A stretch of DNA of 64,000 nucleotides from Pseudolachnospira sp051055405. Its GTDB lineage: Bacteria; Bacillota; Clostridia; Lachnospirales; Lachnospiraceae. The position numbers and the translations under genes were made by a program. The first letter of the stretch is position 1. Every line of letters begins with the position of its first letter. The notes under the pieces were generated by a model. It was not told the DNA's origin, did not search any database, and was given only the letters and a program-made list of their open reading frames with translations. The stretch spans positions 2,170,001 through 2,234,000 of the forward strand of contig NZ_CP167068.1 of the NCBI RefSeq assembly GCF_051055405.1. Direction: 5' to 3'. Positions 7,992 to 15,918 of the stretch are shown in pieces.

Positions 7992-9178
7992 GAGGACAGG
8001 ATTTTTTAGACAAAATGGATCTGATCGACCCCGCTTATGTGGAAGCCGCAGATACCATACCCAAAAAGAAAAAATATGTCTGGGTCAAATGGGGGGCAGC
8101 GGCGGCCTGCCTCTTTCTGGCAATCCTCGCAGGAACTTTTGCACTCCACACCGATGACACCTCATCCGTTTCATTGGGAGGAATCACAAGAAAATATAAA
8201 AATGTACATGCCGTCATCCAAAGCGAGTTGGCTATCTTGTGGCCATGGGAATATCAAACCGTTTCCGAGCGGTACACAGCTTTAGACTTCGATGGAAAAA
8301 CGTTCCTCTCCCGCAGTCAAACGCTGGACGCTTCGCTTCTCGGAGAAACGATTGGAAATTATGACGCCGTCGGCTATGATTTCTATGCCGAGAAAGAATA
8401 TCGGATGCCGGTTGAAGTGTGTGAAATCAATAGTGTTTCGAGAGAACGCATGGTGGCGGCTAAATTGGATTCCGACTTTTATGTGTTCCAGTGCGATGCG
8501 TATATTCCCCCTGCAAACTTTGGAGAAGCGCTGGATGATTATAGCCTGGACCAGACGCTGCCCTTGGACAACTTTACCGTTTACGACGGCTATACGGACA
8601 AGGGACATTACCGTCTGGAACACGGCCAGGATATCTGGGATATCCTGAAGGATTGCCGTGACGCTGCCTTTGTGAAAGACGACGCCTGGGATGTCGGTGA
8701 GAGAAATCACATCAGCTTTACTGTCACATCGGATGCCCTCGGCGTTTACAAACGAGTTTTCTGCGTAACATCGGATGGATATATACAGACAAACATCTTC
8801 GACTGGAATTATGTTTTCCAGATTGGAGAGGACGCTGCTGGCCGGCTCATTTCCTATGCGGCAGAAAACGGCGTGGAATCTGTCATGGAACCTTATACCG
8901 CTTCTCTTGCAGGCACTCTTGCTGAGATCTCCGATGGGTTCCTTTTTGTAGACGACTCCATTTTGTGTTCCAATCCGGCCGACGGAATGGTCTTTAAAAT
9001 CCCTACCGACGATCTGCGCATCAGCCGTTGCATTGATTTTGGAAATATTGGCGTTGGCGATATCATTGTGGTGGACTTTACTGGCGATATTGATACCACG
9101 GCAGGAAATGTGGTCGAAGGAGCTTATTCTCTGTCCGAAGGAATCCTATCCGACGACGGAGTCTTAGTCCCAGAGTAA
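7988..9178 (+). CDS. Membrane-anchored putative anti-sigma / sensor protein
   Basis: 396 aa. The ATG at 7988 has AAGGAGG upstream and overlaps the sigma-factor stop (ATGA). A short cytoplasmic N-terminus (about 30 residues) is followed by one membrane segment (about 32-53, WGAAAACLFLAILAGTF) and a large exported domain of about 340 residues. The last 90 residues form a beta-rich, OB-like unit (GTLAEISDGFLFVDD...). No zinc anti-sigma motif is visible. Coupling to the sigma gene and topology suggest it restrains the sigma factor and senses an extracytoplasmic signal; this role is inferred from context. Confidence 0.75.
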   Translation: MRGQDFLDKMDLIDPAYVEAADTIPKKKKYVWVKWGAAAACLFLAILAGTFALHTDDTSSVSLGGITRKYKNVHAVIQSELAILWPWEYQTVSERYTALDFDGKTFLSRSQTLDASLLGETIGNYDAVGYDFYAEKEYRMPVEVCEINSVSRERMVAAKLDSDFYVFQCDAYIPPANFGEALDDYSLDQTLPLDNFTVYDGYTDKGHYRLEHGQDIWDILKDCRDAAFVKDDAWDVGERNHISFTVTSDALGVYKRVFCVTSDGYIQTNIFDWNYVFQIGEDAAGRLISYAAENGVESVMEPYTASLAGTLAEISDGFLFVDDSILCSNPADGMVFKIPTDDLRISRCIDFGNIGVGDIIVVDFTGDIDTTAGNVVEGAYSLSEGILSDDGVLVPE

Positions 9179-9225
9179 CGGAAAAACGCTTTTTTGACAA
9201 AGAACGCGCTCTTTACAAAGACGAA

Positions 9226-9252
9226 CTGCCGGAACTTCACAGGTTCCGGCAG
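9226..9252. terminator. Hairpin between convergent genes
   Basis: A perfect 10-bp stem (CTGCCGGAAC/GTTCCGGCAG) with a 7-nt loop sits between the convergent anti-sigma and ROK-1 genes. No strong U-run follows on either strand, so termination efficiency is uncertain. Confidence 0.5.
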
Positions 9253-9287
9253 CACAATATGAATTCTGTTCCTCTCAAAACATTCCC

Positions 9288-10436
9288 TTACATCCCAAAA
9301 AATCCGGTCAGCTGATCCCGAATCATAGCTACGCACCCATAGACCGCCGCCATATCTCCCAACCGGGACACATAGATACGAAGGTCTTTTCGAAAATGCG
9401 GTGGTACCATATCGTCTACCAGAGAACAAATCTTACTCAGCATTTCATCTGTAATTAAAAAGCTGAGCAAACCCCCAATACAAATCTGACGCGGATTATA
9501 GGCATTGATCACATTGACAATTCCAATCGCCAAATATTCCGCCATCTCGTAAACAGCCGAAACCACTTTCTCATCCCCGCTTCGGAGCCTTTGCACCAAA
9601 TCCTGAAATAAAGAGAACGATGGCGTCTCCTCCGGATAAAACTGCTCAAATAAAGCCCGGATGGAAGCATAGGCTTCCAAACAGCCTCGATTTCCACAGA
9701 TACATGGTTTTCCATTATAGTCGATGGTCGCATGACCAAAACGAGTCGTCCGCGTCAAATGGCCTGTAACGCCATCGTAGAGTCCCACGCCAATTCCCCA
9801 GTTGGCGGAAAGAAACGCCAGATAATCCGAACTGTCTCCGTCTCCAAAGCGCACTTCTCCCAGCGCCGATACCTTTGCAATCTGAGAAACCAGAAAAGGA
9901 ATCTCTGGGCTCATCTTCTCCATCTCCAGCCGGAAGGGATAATGATTCCATTCCATCTGATTGGCCACATACTCGATGGTTCCTTCTTCCTGATTGTAAG
10001 AGCCTACAATCGCAAAACCAACGCCAACGACTCCCAGCCGCCGGTCTGCATACGTTTTCTGGAACTGTTTCAGATAAGCCGCAACCTGATTGACAAATGT
10101 TTTTGGTTCCGCATCGATGGCGGGCAGATCATGACGTTCCAGCAAATTTCCAGCCAAGTCAGTCACCACGATTTTACTGGAAATCTTATCCGCTTCAATT
10201 CCGGCCAATACTCCTGCCTCTCCATTGACAGAAAGAAGCATCGGAGGCCTTCCTCTGCGGATCTCCGTCACTCCCAACTCCTGCACCAGCCCCTTTTCCA
10301 GCAGCCAGTCGACGCAGCTGGATGCCGTCACCTTGCTGAAGCCGCATTGCTTTGCCAACTCCGCCCGCGAAGTAGGCTGGCTTTTAAGCAGCTGTTTCCA
10401 TATCATCTGAATGCTTTCCCGTATGGCGTTGTCCAT
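9288..10436 (-). CDS. ROK family transcriptional regulator (ROK-1)
   Basis: 382 aa. The N-terminal winged helix-turn-helix (about 1-70, SRAELAKQCGFSKVTASSCVDWLLEKGLV) precedes a ROK sugar-kinase-like domain with the zinc motif CICGNRGCLEAYAS near 240-255. The phosphate-binding DxGxT motif is replaced by EADKIS, so it is likely a sensor and not a kinase. The ATG at 10436 has AGGAAGGAG upstream; the longer frame to 10499 overlaps the promoter. It lies directly downstream of the TRAP-sulfatase operon and has its own promoter. It probably represses that operon in response to a sugar or sugar derivative (inference). Confidence 0.9.
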   Translation of the reverse strand: MDNAIRESIQMIWKQLLKSQPTSRAELAKQCGFSKVTASSCVDWLLEKGLVQELGVTEIRRGRPPMLLSVNGEAGVLAGIEADKISSKIVVTDLAGNLLERHDLPAIDAEPKTFVNQVAAYLKQFQKTYADRRLGVVGVGFAIVGSYNQEEGTIEYVANQMEWNHYPFRLEMEKMSPEIPFLVSQIAKVSALGEVRFGDGDSSDYLAFLSANWGIGVGLYDGVTGHLTRTTRFGHATIDYNGKPCICGNRGCLEAYASIRALFEQFYPEETPSFSLFQDLVQRLRSGDEKVVSAVYEMAEYLAIGIVNVINAYNPRQICIGGLLSFLITDEMLSKICSLVDDMVPPHFRKDLRIYVSRLGDMAAVYGCVAMIRDQLTGFFGM

Positions 10437-10466
10437 GTGGCTGATACTCCTTCCTTCTTCACCACG

Positions 10467-10495
10467 ATTATACGGCCAATCGCCGGTCCCGTCAA
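10467..10495 (-). promoter_or_regulatory. Promoter of ROK-1
   Basis: On the minus strand TTGACG (10490-10495), a 17-base spacer and a perfect TATAAT (10467-10472) precede the start codon by about 30 bases. Confidence 0.8.
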
Positions 10496-10583
10496 GCAAA
10501 CCGGGAAAGCTTTCGATATGGTTTATCCACTACTTTGGGCTAATCTTATTTTTCCATCAAATTTGCCGAATGCAGAAAGGAAA

Positions 10584-10620
10584 CCACCTCCACACTGTTT
10601 TTCTTCCAGCACAGAGGTGG
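10584..10620 (-). terminator. Terminator of the sulfatase-1/TRAP operon
   Basis: CCACCTC (10584-10590) pairs with GAGGTGG (10614-10620), with further pairing inside (CACTG/CAGCAC region). On the minus strand it is followed by TTTCCTTTCT. It lies 25 bases past the dctM stop. Confidence 0.55.
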
Positions 10621-10644
10621 GGTTCTATGTATATAGCTTCTATT

Positions 10645-11946
10645 TTACGGTAGTGCCCAAGCTAACAATCCGGGGAACAAACCGAATATATAAGCTACAA
10701 GGATTAAAATTCCAATTAAGGGAAGCAGCCGTTTCCCAAGGGACGCAATAGATTCCCCGGAAACAGAATTCATGACAAACAGGCAAAGCCCATAAGGCGG
10801 CGTCGTCAGTCCAATGGCCTGGGTCATGATCACTGCTACCACAAACGAATATGGCTCCATTCCCAGAGCGATCAGAATCGGATAGACAATCGGGATTAAG
10901 ATCCGCATCGCCGCGCCGCTGTCCATGAAAGTACCTAAGACCAGCATCAAAAGAAGCAGCAGGCCGACCAAGAGAGCGTGACTGACGCCCATTTCCACCA
11001 GACCATTGGCCATTTTGCTCGGAAGCTCCATAGCTTTCAGGGCGCCGGAGAAGGAATTTGCGATAGCCAGCAAGATTGCCAGAGGAGCCGCGCTCGGCAA
11101 ACATTTCCGAAGTACGTCCATGACATCCTTCCAGGTTAACGACTTGTAAATCCAGACGCTGACAATTCCAGCATAAATCAAGGAAAGAGCCGCTGCCTGG
11201 GCAGTATCTGCGATTCCAGCAAAAATACTGCCAAGGATAATGACCGGGCAAAGCAAAGCCCAGATGCTCTCTTTTAAAACCGCCCCAAAACTTCGGGAAC
11301 GAAGCTTTGCATTGTGCGCCTCGATGGCCGCCTGGTTTCCATTTCCGTGGCGCAGACAATGAAAGTACGCATAGAGAATCAAGATCAGCCCCGCTACGAC
11401 TCCAACTACTGCCGCCATCTTATATAGCACGACTACGTCCAACTCTCCGGTGAGACCTGCCGCCGTAGTCAGCGGAGCGCTAGGAGGAATTACCATCCCC
11501 AAGCATCCAGCCGCCACCAGAATCGAAGCGCTGAACCTTTTATCATAGCCAAGCTCCACAAGAATCGGATAACACATCGCTCCCACAGCCGCTGTCGTCG
11601 CCGGACCGGAGCCAGAAATCGCCCCGTAGAACATGCAGGTAAGGATAGAAACGATCGGCATAAAGCCCCGTTTTTTACCCAAATAGTAGGCAAAAGTATC
11701 AAACAGCTTCTCCGTCAGCTTTCCTTTGGACATCACCTCGCCGGCCAAGATAAATAGCAAAATGGTCACTCCCACGGAGCTGATGGAACCATCCAGATTC
11801 CACTGAGCCACGTTCATCAGCGCGTAGCCACAGGCATCGCCAAAAAAGACTGGTAAAGCAAAGGTCGAGACCACAATACTCGCAAATAAGGGCATACCCA
11901 AGGCCAGCATCGTGCCAAAAAACAGTACAAAGAATAATGCGATCAT
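10645..11946 (-). CDS. dctM: TRAP transporter large permease, DctM subunit
   Basis: 433 aa integral membrane protein with about 12 hydrophobic segments, the ion-coupled transport subunit of a tripartite ATP-independent periplasmic transporter. Family-typical stretches include GDACGYALMNVAQWNLDG near 35-52 and VIPPSAPLTTAAG near 145. It starts 12 bases after the small permease gene, with AAGGAGG upstream. TRAP systems import organic acids and sugar acids. The binding protein DctP that the family needs is not encoded nearby. Location behind a sulfatase gene suggests a sulfated organic anion as substrate (inference). Confidence 0.93.
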   Translation of the reverse strand: MIALFFVLFFGTMLALGMPLFASIVVSTFALPVFFGDACGYALMNVAQWNLDGSISSVGVTILLFILAGEVMSKGKLTEKLFDTFAYYLGKKRGFMPIVSILTCMFYGAISGSGPATTAAVGAMCYPILVELGYDKRFSASILVAAGCLGMVIPPSAPLTTAAGLTGELDVVVLYKMAAVVGVVAGLILILYAYFHCLRHGNGNQAAIEAHNAKLRSRSFGAVLKESIWALLCPVIILGSIFAGIADTAQAAALSLIYAGIVSVWIYKSLTWKDVMDVLRKCLPSAAPLAILLAIANSFSGALKAMELPSKMANGLVEMGVSHALLVGLLLLLMLVLGTFMDSGAAMRILIPIVYPILIALGMEPYSFVVAVIMTQAIGLTTPPYGLCLFVMNSVSGESIASLGKRLLPLIGILILVAYIFGLFPGLLAWALP

Positions 11947-11958
11947 GTTCTTCCCTCC

Positions 11959-12429
11959 TTATCTCGATGGTTTGCCGGAAATCGCCTGAAGCGCCAGCTG
12001 CAAGTAGCGGATAACGGCCAGGCCAAAGCCGGCTACCGGAGCCGCATAGACGATAGCCACCGGCACAGCGATTTTATCATTCAATTCTCCGGACGCAAGA
12101 ACTTTTTCGAATGCCTGAATGCCCAATACCAGCAAAGCCACGCAGCAGGCGAAACACACCAACTCCATGATAAAATCCAGCGTTTTCCTCGCTTTCTCCG
12201 GATAGTGGGCCGTAATCACATCCAGCTTCATAAACAGATGGGTCTTTGCCGAATAACCAAAAGCCAGCATCGTAACCCAGGCATAGGCATACTGGGCCAG
12301 CAGATTGATTCCCGCCACGCTGTCCTTGGCGATAAATTTCATTACCCAACCGATCAATGTCAAGGCGGTCATGACAAGGATAAAAACCAGCATGACGTTT
12401 TCTTCGAGATTCTTCCATAGATTTTTCAT
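11959..12429 (-). CDS. dctQ: TRAP transporter small permease, DctQ subunit
   Basis: 156 aa with four predicted membrane segments (about 14-34, 45-65, 84-106, 125-148), the small membrane subunit that pairs with DctM. The ATG has GAAAGGAG upstream and follows the sulfatase stop by 23 bases. The gene order sulfatase-dctQ-dctM with short gaps indicates one transcript. Confidence 0.88.
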   Translation of the reverse strand: MKNLWKNLEENVMLVFILVMTALTLIGWVMKFIAKDSVAGINLLAQYAYAWVTMLAFGYSAKTHLFMKLDVITAHYPEKARKTLDFIMELVCFACCVALLVLGIQAFEKVLASGELNDKIAVPVAIVYAAPVAGFGLAVIRYLQLALQAISGKPSR

Positions 12430-12452
12430 ATGATATCTCCTTTCTTCCTGTC

Positions 12453-13940
12453 TTAATGCTGAATTCCAAGTCTCTGATACTGCTCCCCTGGAGCCTCGTT
12501 TTCTTCCATTATTTTTACCAGGTAATCCAGCATCTTTTCCTCTATTTCCCTATCTTGAATCGGATTTTGCTGGCCGGGATCCTTCTCAAGATCAAATAAA
12601 AACGTCTCGTTGGTTCTCGGTTTGCTGCCGGTTCCTGTCCCCGGTACCTTTAACACCCGACAGTCTTTTGTGAAAGAAAAGCCGTCCACCAGCTCTGCCT
12701 GGCGAAGCTCTTCCACAGAAAACCGGGTCCGGATGTGCATAGGCACCAGCGTATAGTTATGGTTATACTGCTCTCCCCCCTCTACCCAGCCTCTCATGTA
12801 CACATAGCGGCCGTCGGTGCAGTTCACATGGCCTCCGTGAATGCCAAACAGCAAGGCTTCCCGGACCGGCTGATCGTTTCGGATGGTTTCCGTCAAATCT
12901 TTTCCCATCATGTCTTTCGTTGGCTCCAGGCCAAAGTAGTTGAGCAGCGTTGGAACCAGGTCGATGTTCTGAACCAGGCTTTCTCTCCGCTCTCCCGCTG
13001 TCCTGGACCTGGGATCCCAGATAAACATAGGAATATGGGCGACCTCATTGTAGAAAGGCGCTACGCATTTGGCCCACCAGCCATGTTCGCCTAGGAGGAA
13101 TCCGTGGTCTGTATTGACGATGACCATCGTATCGTCCCAGAGATTCAGCTCATCCATTTTATCTAAGAAACGTCCCAGATACTCGTCGCACATGGAAAGC
13201 AGGGCGGCATACTCATACTTGCAGTGCTCCACTTCTTCCGGCGTCTGCTCTACATTGGTATAGGGCGGCCAGTCAAAATGCTTTCCCTGATACCCGTGAG
13301 GATAATAGTCTTTATATTTCTGTGGAGAATGGAAGGGCTCGTGGGGATCAAAGGTCTCGATCTGGAGAAACCAGTTGTCCTGATCCGCATTCCGCTCCAT
13401 AAAAGAAAGTCCCTTTTGGAATGTCTTCACCATGGGGAAATCCTCTTCACTGTGAACCTGCGCTCGGTTAATCCAGTCCTCTCTGGTATACTTGGAAAGA
13501 TTTCTTCCTCCCATCTTCCCCGGCATCTCCACGGAAGGAGGAATCACTGGATCTTTGATCTGGCCAAGATAGGCGTCGCCCTCCTGCCCACGAATAAATT
13601 CAAAGGAATTGTACCGCTCGTGGAACGTAGCTCCACCGTCCTCCCAGTAATGGGCATGATCGGTAATTAGATGCGTATAAATCCCGGCTTCCTTTAACAT
13701 TTCCGGCATAGAATCGTCGTAGGGCTCCACTGGTCCCCAACACCGATGAAGGAAATTATACCTCCCGGTATGTAACTCCCGCCTCGCTGGCATGCAGGGC
13801 ATCGAGCCGACAAAACAGTTGTCAAAAGTCACCATCCGTTCCGATAAACGCTTAAAATTAGGGGCATGGGTCCAATCGCACCCGTAATTCGGCAGCAATC
13901 TTCGATTCAGCGAATCGAACATTACCATGATTGCTTTCAT
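12453..13940 (-). CDS. Cytoplasmic sulfatase (sulfatase 1)
   Basis: 495 aa sulfatase/alkaline-phosphatase superfamily enzyme hydrolysing a sulfate ester. Cys49 sits in the maturation motif CMPARRELHTGR (CxPAR plus the xTGR extension), where the cysteine is converted to formylglycine. Metal ligands are suggested by MFDS (Asp9) and NTDHGFLLGEHGWW near 285. There is no signal peptide, so it acts on an imported substrate. It is closely related to the sulfatase at 33246-34763. It leads an operon with dctQ and dctM, under a strong promoter overlapped by an inverted repeat. Maturation probably depends on the radical SAM enzyme at 28092-29210. Substrate unknown. Confidence 0.93.
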   Translation of the reverse strand: MKAIMVMFDSLNRRLLPNYGCDWTHAPNFKRLSERMVTFDNCFVGSMPCMPARRELHTGRYNFLHRCWGPVEPYDDSMPEMLKEAGIYTHLITDHAHYWEDGGATFHERYNSFEFIRGQEGDAYLGQIKDPVIPPSVEMPGKMGGRNLSKYTREDWINRAQVHSEEDFPMVKTFQKGLSFMERNADQDNWFLQIETFDPHEPFHSPQKYKDYYPHGYQGKHFDWPPYTNVEQTPEEVEHCKYEYAALLSMCDEYLGRFLDKMDELNLWDDTMVIVNTDHGFLLGEHGWWAKCVAPFYNEVAHIPMFIWDPRSRTAGERRESLVQNIDLVPTLLNYFGLEPTKDMMGKDLTETIRNDQPVREALLFGIHGGHVNCTDGRYVYMRGWVEGGEQYNHNYTLVPMHIRTRFSVEELRQAELVDGFSFTKDCRVLKVPGTGTGSKPRTNETFLFDLEKDPGQQNPIQDREIEEKMLDYLVKIMEENEAPGEQYQRLGIQH

Positions 13941-13958
13941 CTTTTCGCTCCTTTCTAT

Positions 13959-13995
13959 TTTAGTTAATGCAATTTACTAAATTAAGTTAACTAAA
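13959..13995. promoter_or_regulatory. Candidate ROK operator of the sulfatase-1 operon
   Basis: TTTAGTTAA (13959-13967) and TTAACTAAA (13987-13995) form a perfect 9-bp inverted repeat with a 19-base spacer; AATTTACTAAATT (13971-13983) lies inside. The site abuts the -10 box, where repressors normally bind, and shares TTTACTAA with the repeats of the sulfatase-2 promoter. Confidence 0.6.
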
Positions 13996-14023
13996 TCATA
14001 GTACAGAGAGGAACAATTGTCAA
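13995..14023 (-). promoter_or_regulatory. Strong promoter of the sulfatase-1/TRAP operon
   Basis: On the minus strand a perfect TTGACA (14018-14023), a 17-base spacer and TATGAT (13995-14000). The leader to the start codon is about 48 bases. Confidence 0.88.
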
Positions 14024-14088
14024 GAAAAACTTTCTGACCTCTTTGGTTTCCTGGAAATCTTTTCTCTTGACAAAGCAAAATGATTTTT

Positions 14089-14106
14089 TAAAGTAAGTTT
14101 ACTTTA
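14089..14106. promoter_or_regulatory. Dyad TAAAGTAA-GT-TTACTTTA upstream of the sulfatase-1 promoter
   Basis: Two perfect 8-bp arms separated by GT lie 66 bases upstream of the -35 box. It could be an upstream operator or activator site; no function is demonstrated. Confidence 0.4.
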
Positions 14107-14158
14107 TTTCTTTTCTTTTTCATAGAATCATTTTTCGCTTAATCGGGTTGCGGTATCC

Positions 14159-14370
14159 AAAAAACTCGGCGTAAAAAGATATCGGAATCGTTTGTAGGGT
14201 TTCGGAGCGAGTACTTCTAAGATTTCGAAAATTTGTAAAAAGCATTCACAGAAATAAGAAACTCGCTGCGCTCAGACAGTCTTATTTTTGTTCATAATAC
14301 AAATTCTCGGAATCAAGAAGTACTAACGCTCCTGCAAATACAAACGATTCCGATATCTTTTTACGCCGAG
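14159..14370 (-). terminator. 206-nt palindromic element acting as an oversized terminator
   Basis: Perfect 32-bp inverted arms (14165-14196 and 14339-14370) enclose further imperfect pairs: 14204-14218 with 14316-14332, 14221-14237 with 14298-14314, and AATAAGA/TCTTATT at 14253-14259/14280-14286. On the minus strand the last arm is followed directly by U6 (plus-strand A6, 14159-14164). It begins about 40 bases past the esterase stop, so it would end the lysR-esterase transcript. The size is far beyond an ordinary terminator and suggests a dispersed palindromic repeat. Confidence 0.75.
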
Positions 14371-14410
14371 GCCGTTTGCCTCCTAACACTCTACTACCGC
14401 AATTTTCTTC

Positions 14411-15916
14411 TTAAGATTCTCTCCCCTTCTTCTCTAAAAATTCTCTGGCAAAAGTTAAAAGCGGCAATTCCCGATCGCAGTCAAATTCCACCGTGCAAGG
14501 GCTGTCCAGATACAACACCTTCCGGTTCTCCGCCGTATAAGGCGTCCATTGGGGCAAACCTTCCCCATTTGGATTCCCATTCTTGATAAAATTGCACCAA
14601 TAGGTCTGCATCGCATACGCCACCCGATCATCTTCCTCCGTCATTCCCGGAATCTGCCGGTAAGTTCCCAGGAGATATTGGGTTTCAAAACCATGGAGCG
14701 CCAAGCCTTTCTCCGGGTCTTTCCGACAAAAATCAAACACATAAACTGAACTGCGGCCGCTGCCTGCGCTGCGCTCGGCAAATACCTTCGCCCCGGCCAA
14801 ACGTAGATGTGTTTCCCGCATACTATAGATCATGTCTTCCTTGGTTTTTGCATCGCACAAGGCCTCGTATGCTTCGCAGGCATCGCCAAAAACAGCCTGG
14901 TTTTTCTGATGAAAGGACGCTTCCGTTAAGCCCAGCACAAAGCCGCCGCCTTCATCGTGGGTATTTCCCACCAAATAAGGAATATCCCGGTTCTTCCCTT
15001 GTTCCATCGCATAGCGGTAGTGCAAAGGAAGCAGGTAGCCGTCTTGGTTCACTCCCAGGGTAGTACCATAATGATATTTCCGGCGAAAATGACACTCCTC
15101 AAAGCCAATCAGTTCTTCGTAAGAAAGCTTCCGCATCTCCTCCACCGAAGCGCAGCCGACTTTTTCCATATACTCCACGCCCCGTTGTTCCATCTGATCC
15201 ATGGTCTCCAACTTAAAATCTTCCGGATACTCCGCGCTGGCAAAACCCACGCTGCTTTCTACGATGGCCTGCTGAAACAGGCCTTCTGCCAGAGGGGAAC
15301 AGCACAGCACCTGAGTGCTGCCGGCCCCCGCCGAACATCCTCCGATGGTTACACGGGATGGATCTCCGCCAAAAGCCGCGATATTCTCCTGGACCCATCG
15401 CAGCGCGGCAATCTGATCAAAATGTGCATAATTGCCGGATACCTGATGGGCGCTTTCCGCGGAGAGCTCCGGATGGGCAAAATACCCCATCAGCCCCAGC
15501 CGGTAATTGAAGGTTACATAGACGACGCCTCTTTTGCAAAAGGGTTCCGGGCTAGCGCTTTTCCCACCGCCAGAACCACAGCAAAAAGCTCCCCCATGAA
15601 TCCAGACAAAAACTGGATAAACCCCCTTCACATCCGGCGTCCAGACATTCAAATACAGGCAGTCCTCGCTGCCGTCTCCAAAAACACCCCGCTCCGCCGG
15701 ATCTCCTCCTGGAATCGATTGGCTTGGCGCCTGCAAAGCCGCCGCCCCCAACTGATCGGCAATCCGTACCCCCTCCCAGGGTTCCGGCGGTTCCGGTTCC
15801 CGCCAGCGCAAGTTCCCCACCGGCGGCTTGGCGTAAGGGATCCCCAAAAAAGCGATGCACTCCCTCTCTTCTTTTCCTTGTAACGTTCCATATTTGGTAT
15901 GTACCAATCGGTTCAT
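14411..15916 (-). CDS. Type B carboxylesterase (para-nitrobenzyl esterase-like)
   Basis: 501 aa alpha/beta hydrolase cleaving carboxylic esters. It opens with the family pattern (TKYGTLQG, AFLGIPYAKPPVGNLRWREP), has the oxyanion-hole motif HGGAFCCGSG near 107-116 and the nucleophile elbow GGCSAGAG near 190, where Cys stands in place of the usual Glu of GESAG. No signal peptide is visible. The ATG at 15916 is five bases after AGGAG; a GTG at 15922 is less well spaced. Its start overlaps the end of the LysR gene, so the two are translationally coupled. Substrate unknown. Confidence 0.92.
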   Translation of the reverse strand: MNRLVHTKYGTLQGKEERECIAFLGIPYAKPPVGNLRWREPEPPEPWEGVRIADQLGAAALQAPSQSIPGGDPAERGVFGDGSEDCLYLNVWTPDVKGVYPVFVWIHGGAFCCGSGGGKSASPEPFCKRGVVYVTFNYRLGLMGYFAHPELSAESAHQVSGNYAHFDQIAALRWVQENIAAFGGDPSRVTIGGCSAGAGSTQVLCCSPLAEGLFQQAIVESSVGFASAEYPEDFKLETMDQMEQRGVEYMEKVGCASVEEMRKLSYEELIGFEECHFRRKYHYGTTLGVNQDGYLLPLHYRYAMEQGKNRDIPYLVGNTHDEGGGFVLGLTEASFHQKNQAVFGDACEAYEALCDAKTKEDMIYSMRETHLRLAGAKVFAERSAGSGRSSVYVFDFCRKDPEKGLALHGFETQYLLGTYRQIPGMTEEDDRVAYAMQTYWCNFIKNGNPNGEGLPQWTPYTAENRKVLYLDSPCTVEFDCDRELPLLTFAREFLEKKGRES

Positions 15917-15918
15917 TC

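Noticed and set aside
9732..10751. Plus-strand open frame of 339 codons
   Set aside because: It runs opposite ROK-1 and its promoter; composition is that of a codon shadow.
14957..15883. Plus-strand open frame of 308 codons
   Set aside because: It is antisense to the carboxylesterase and has no family resemblance.
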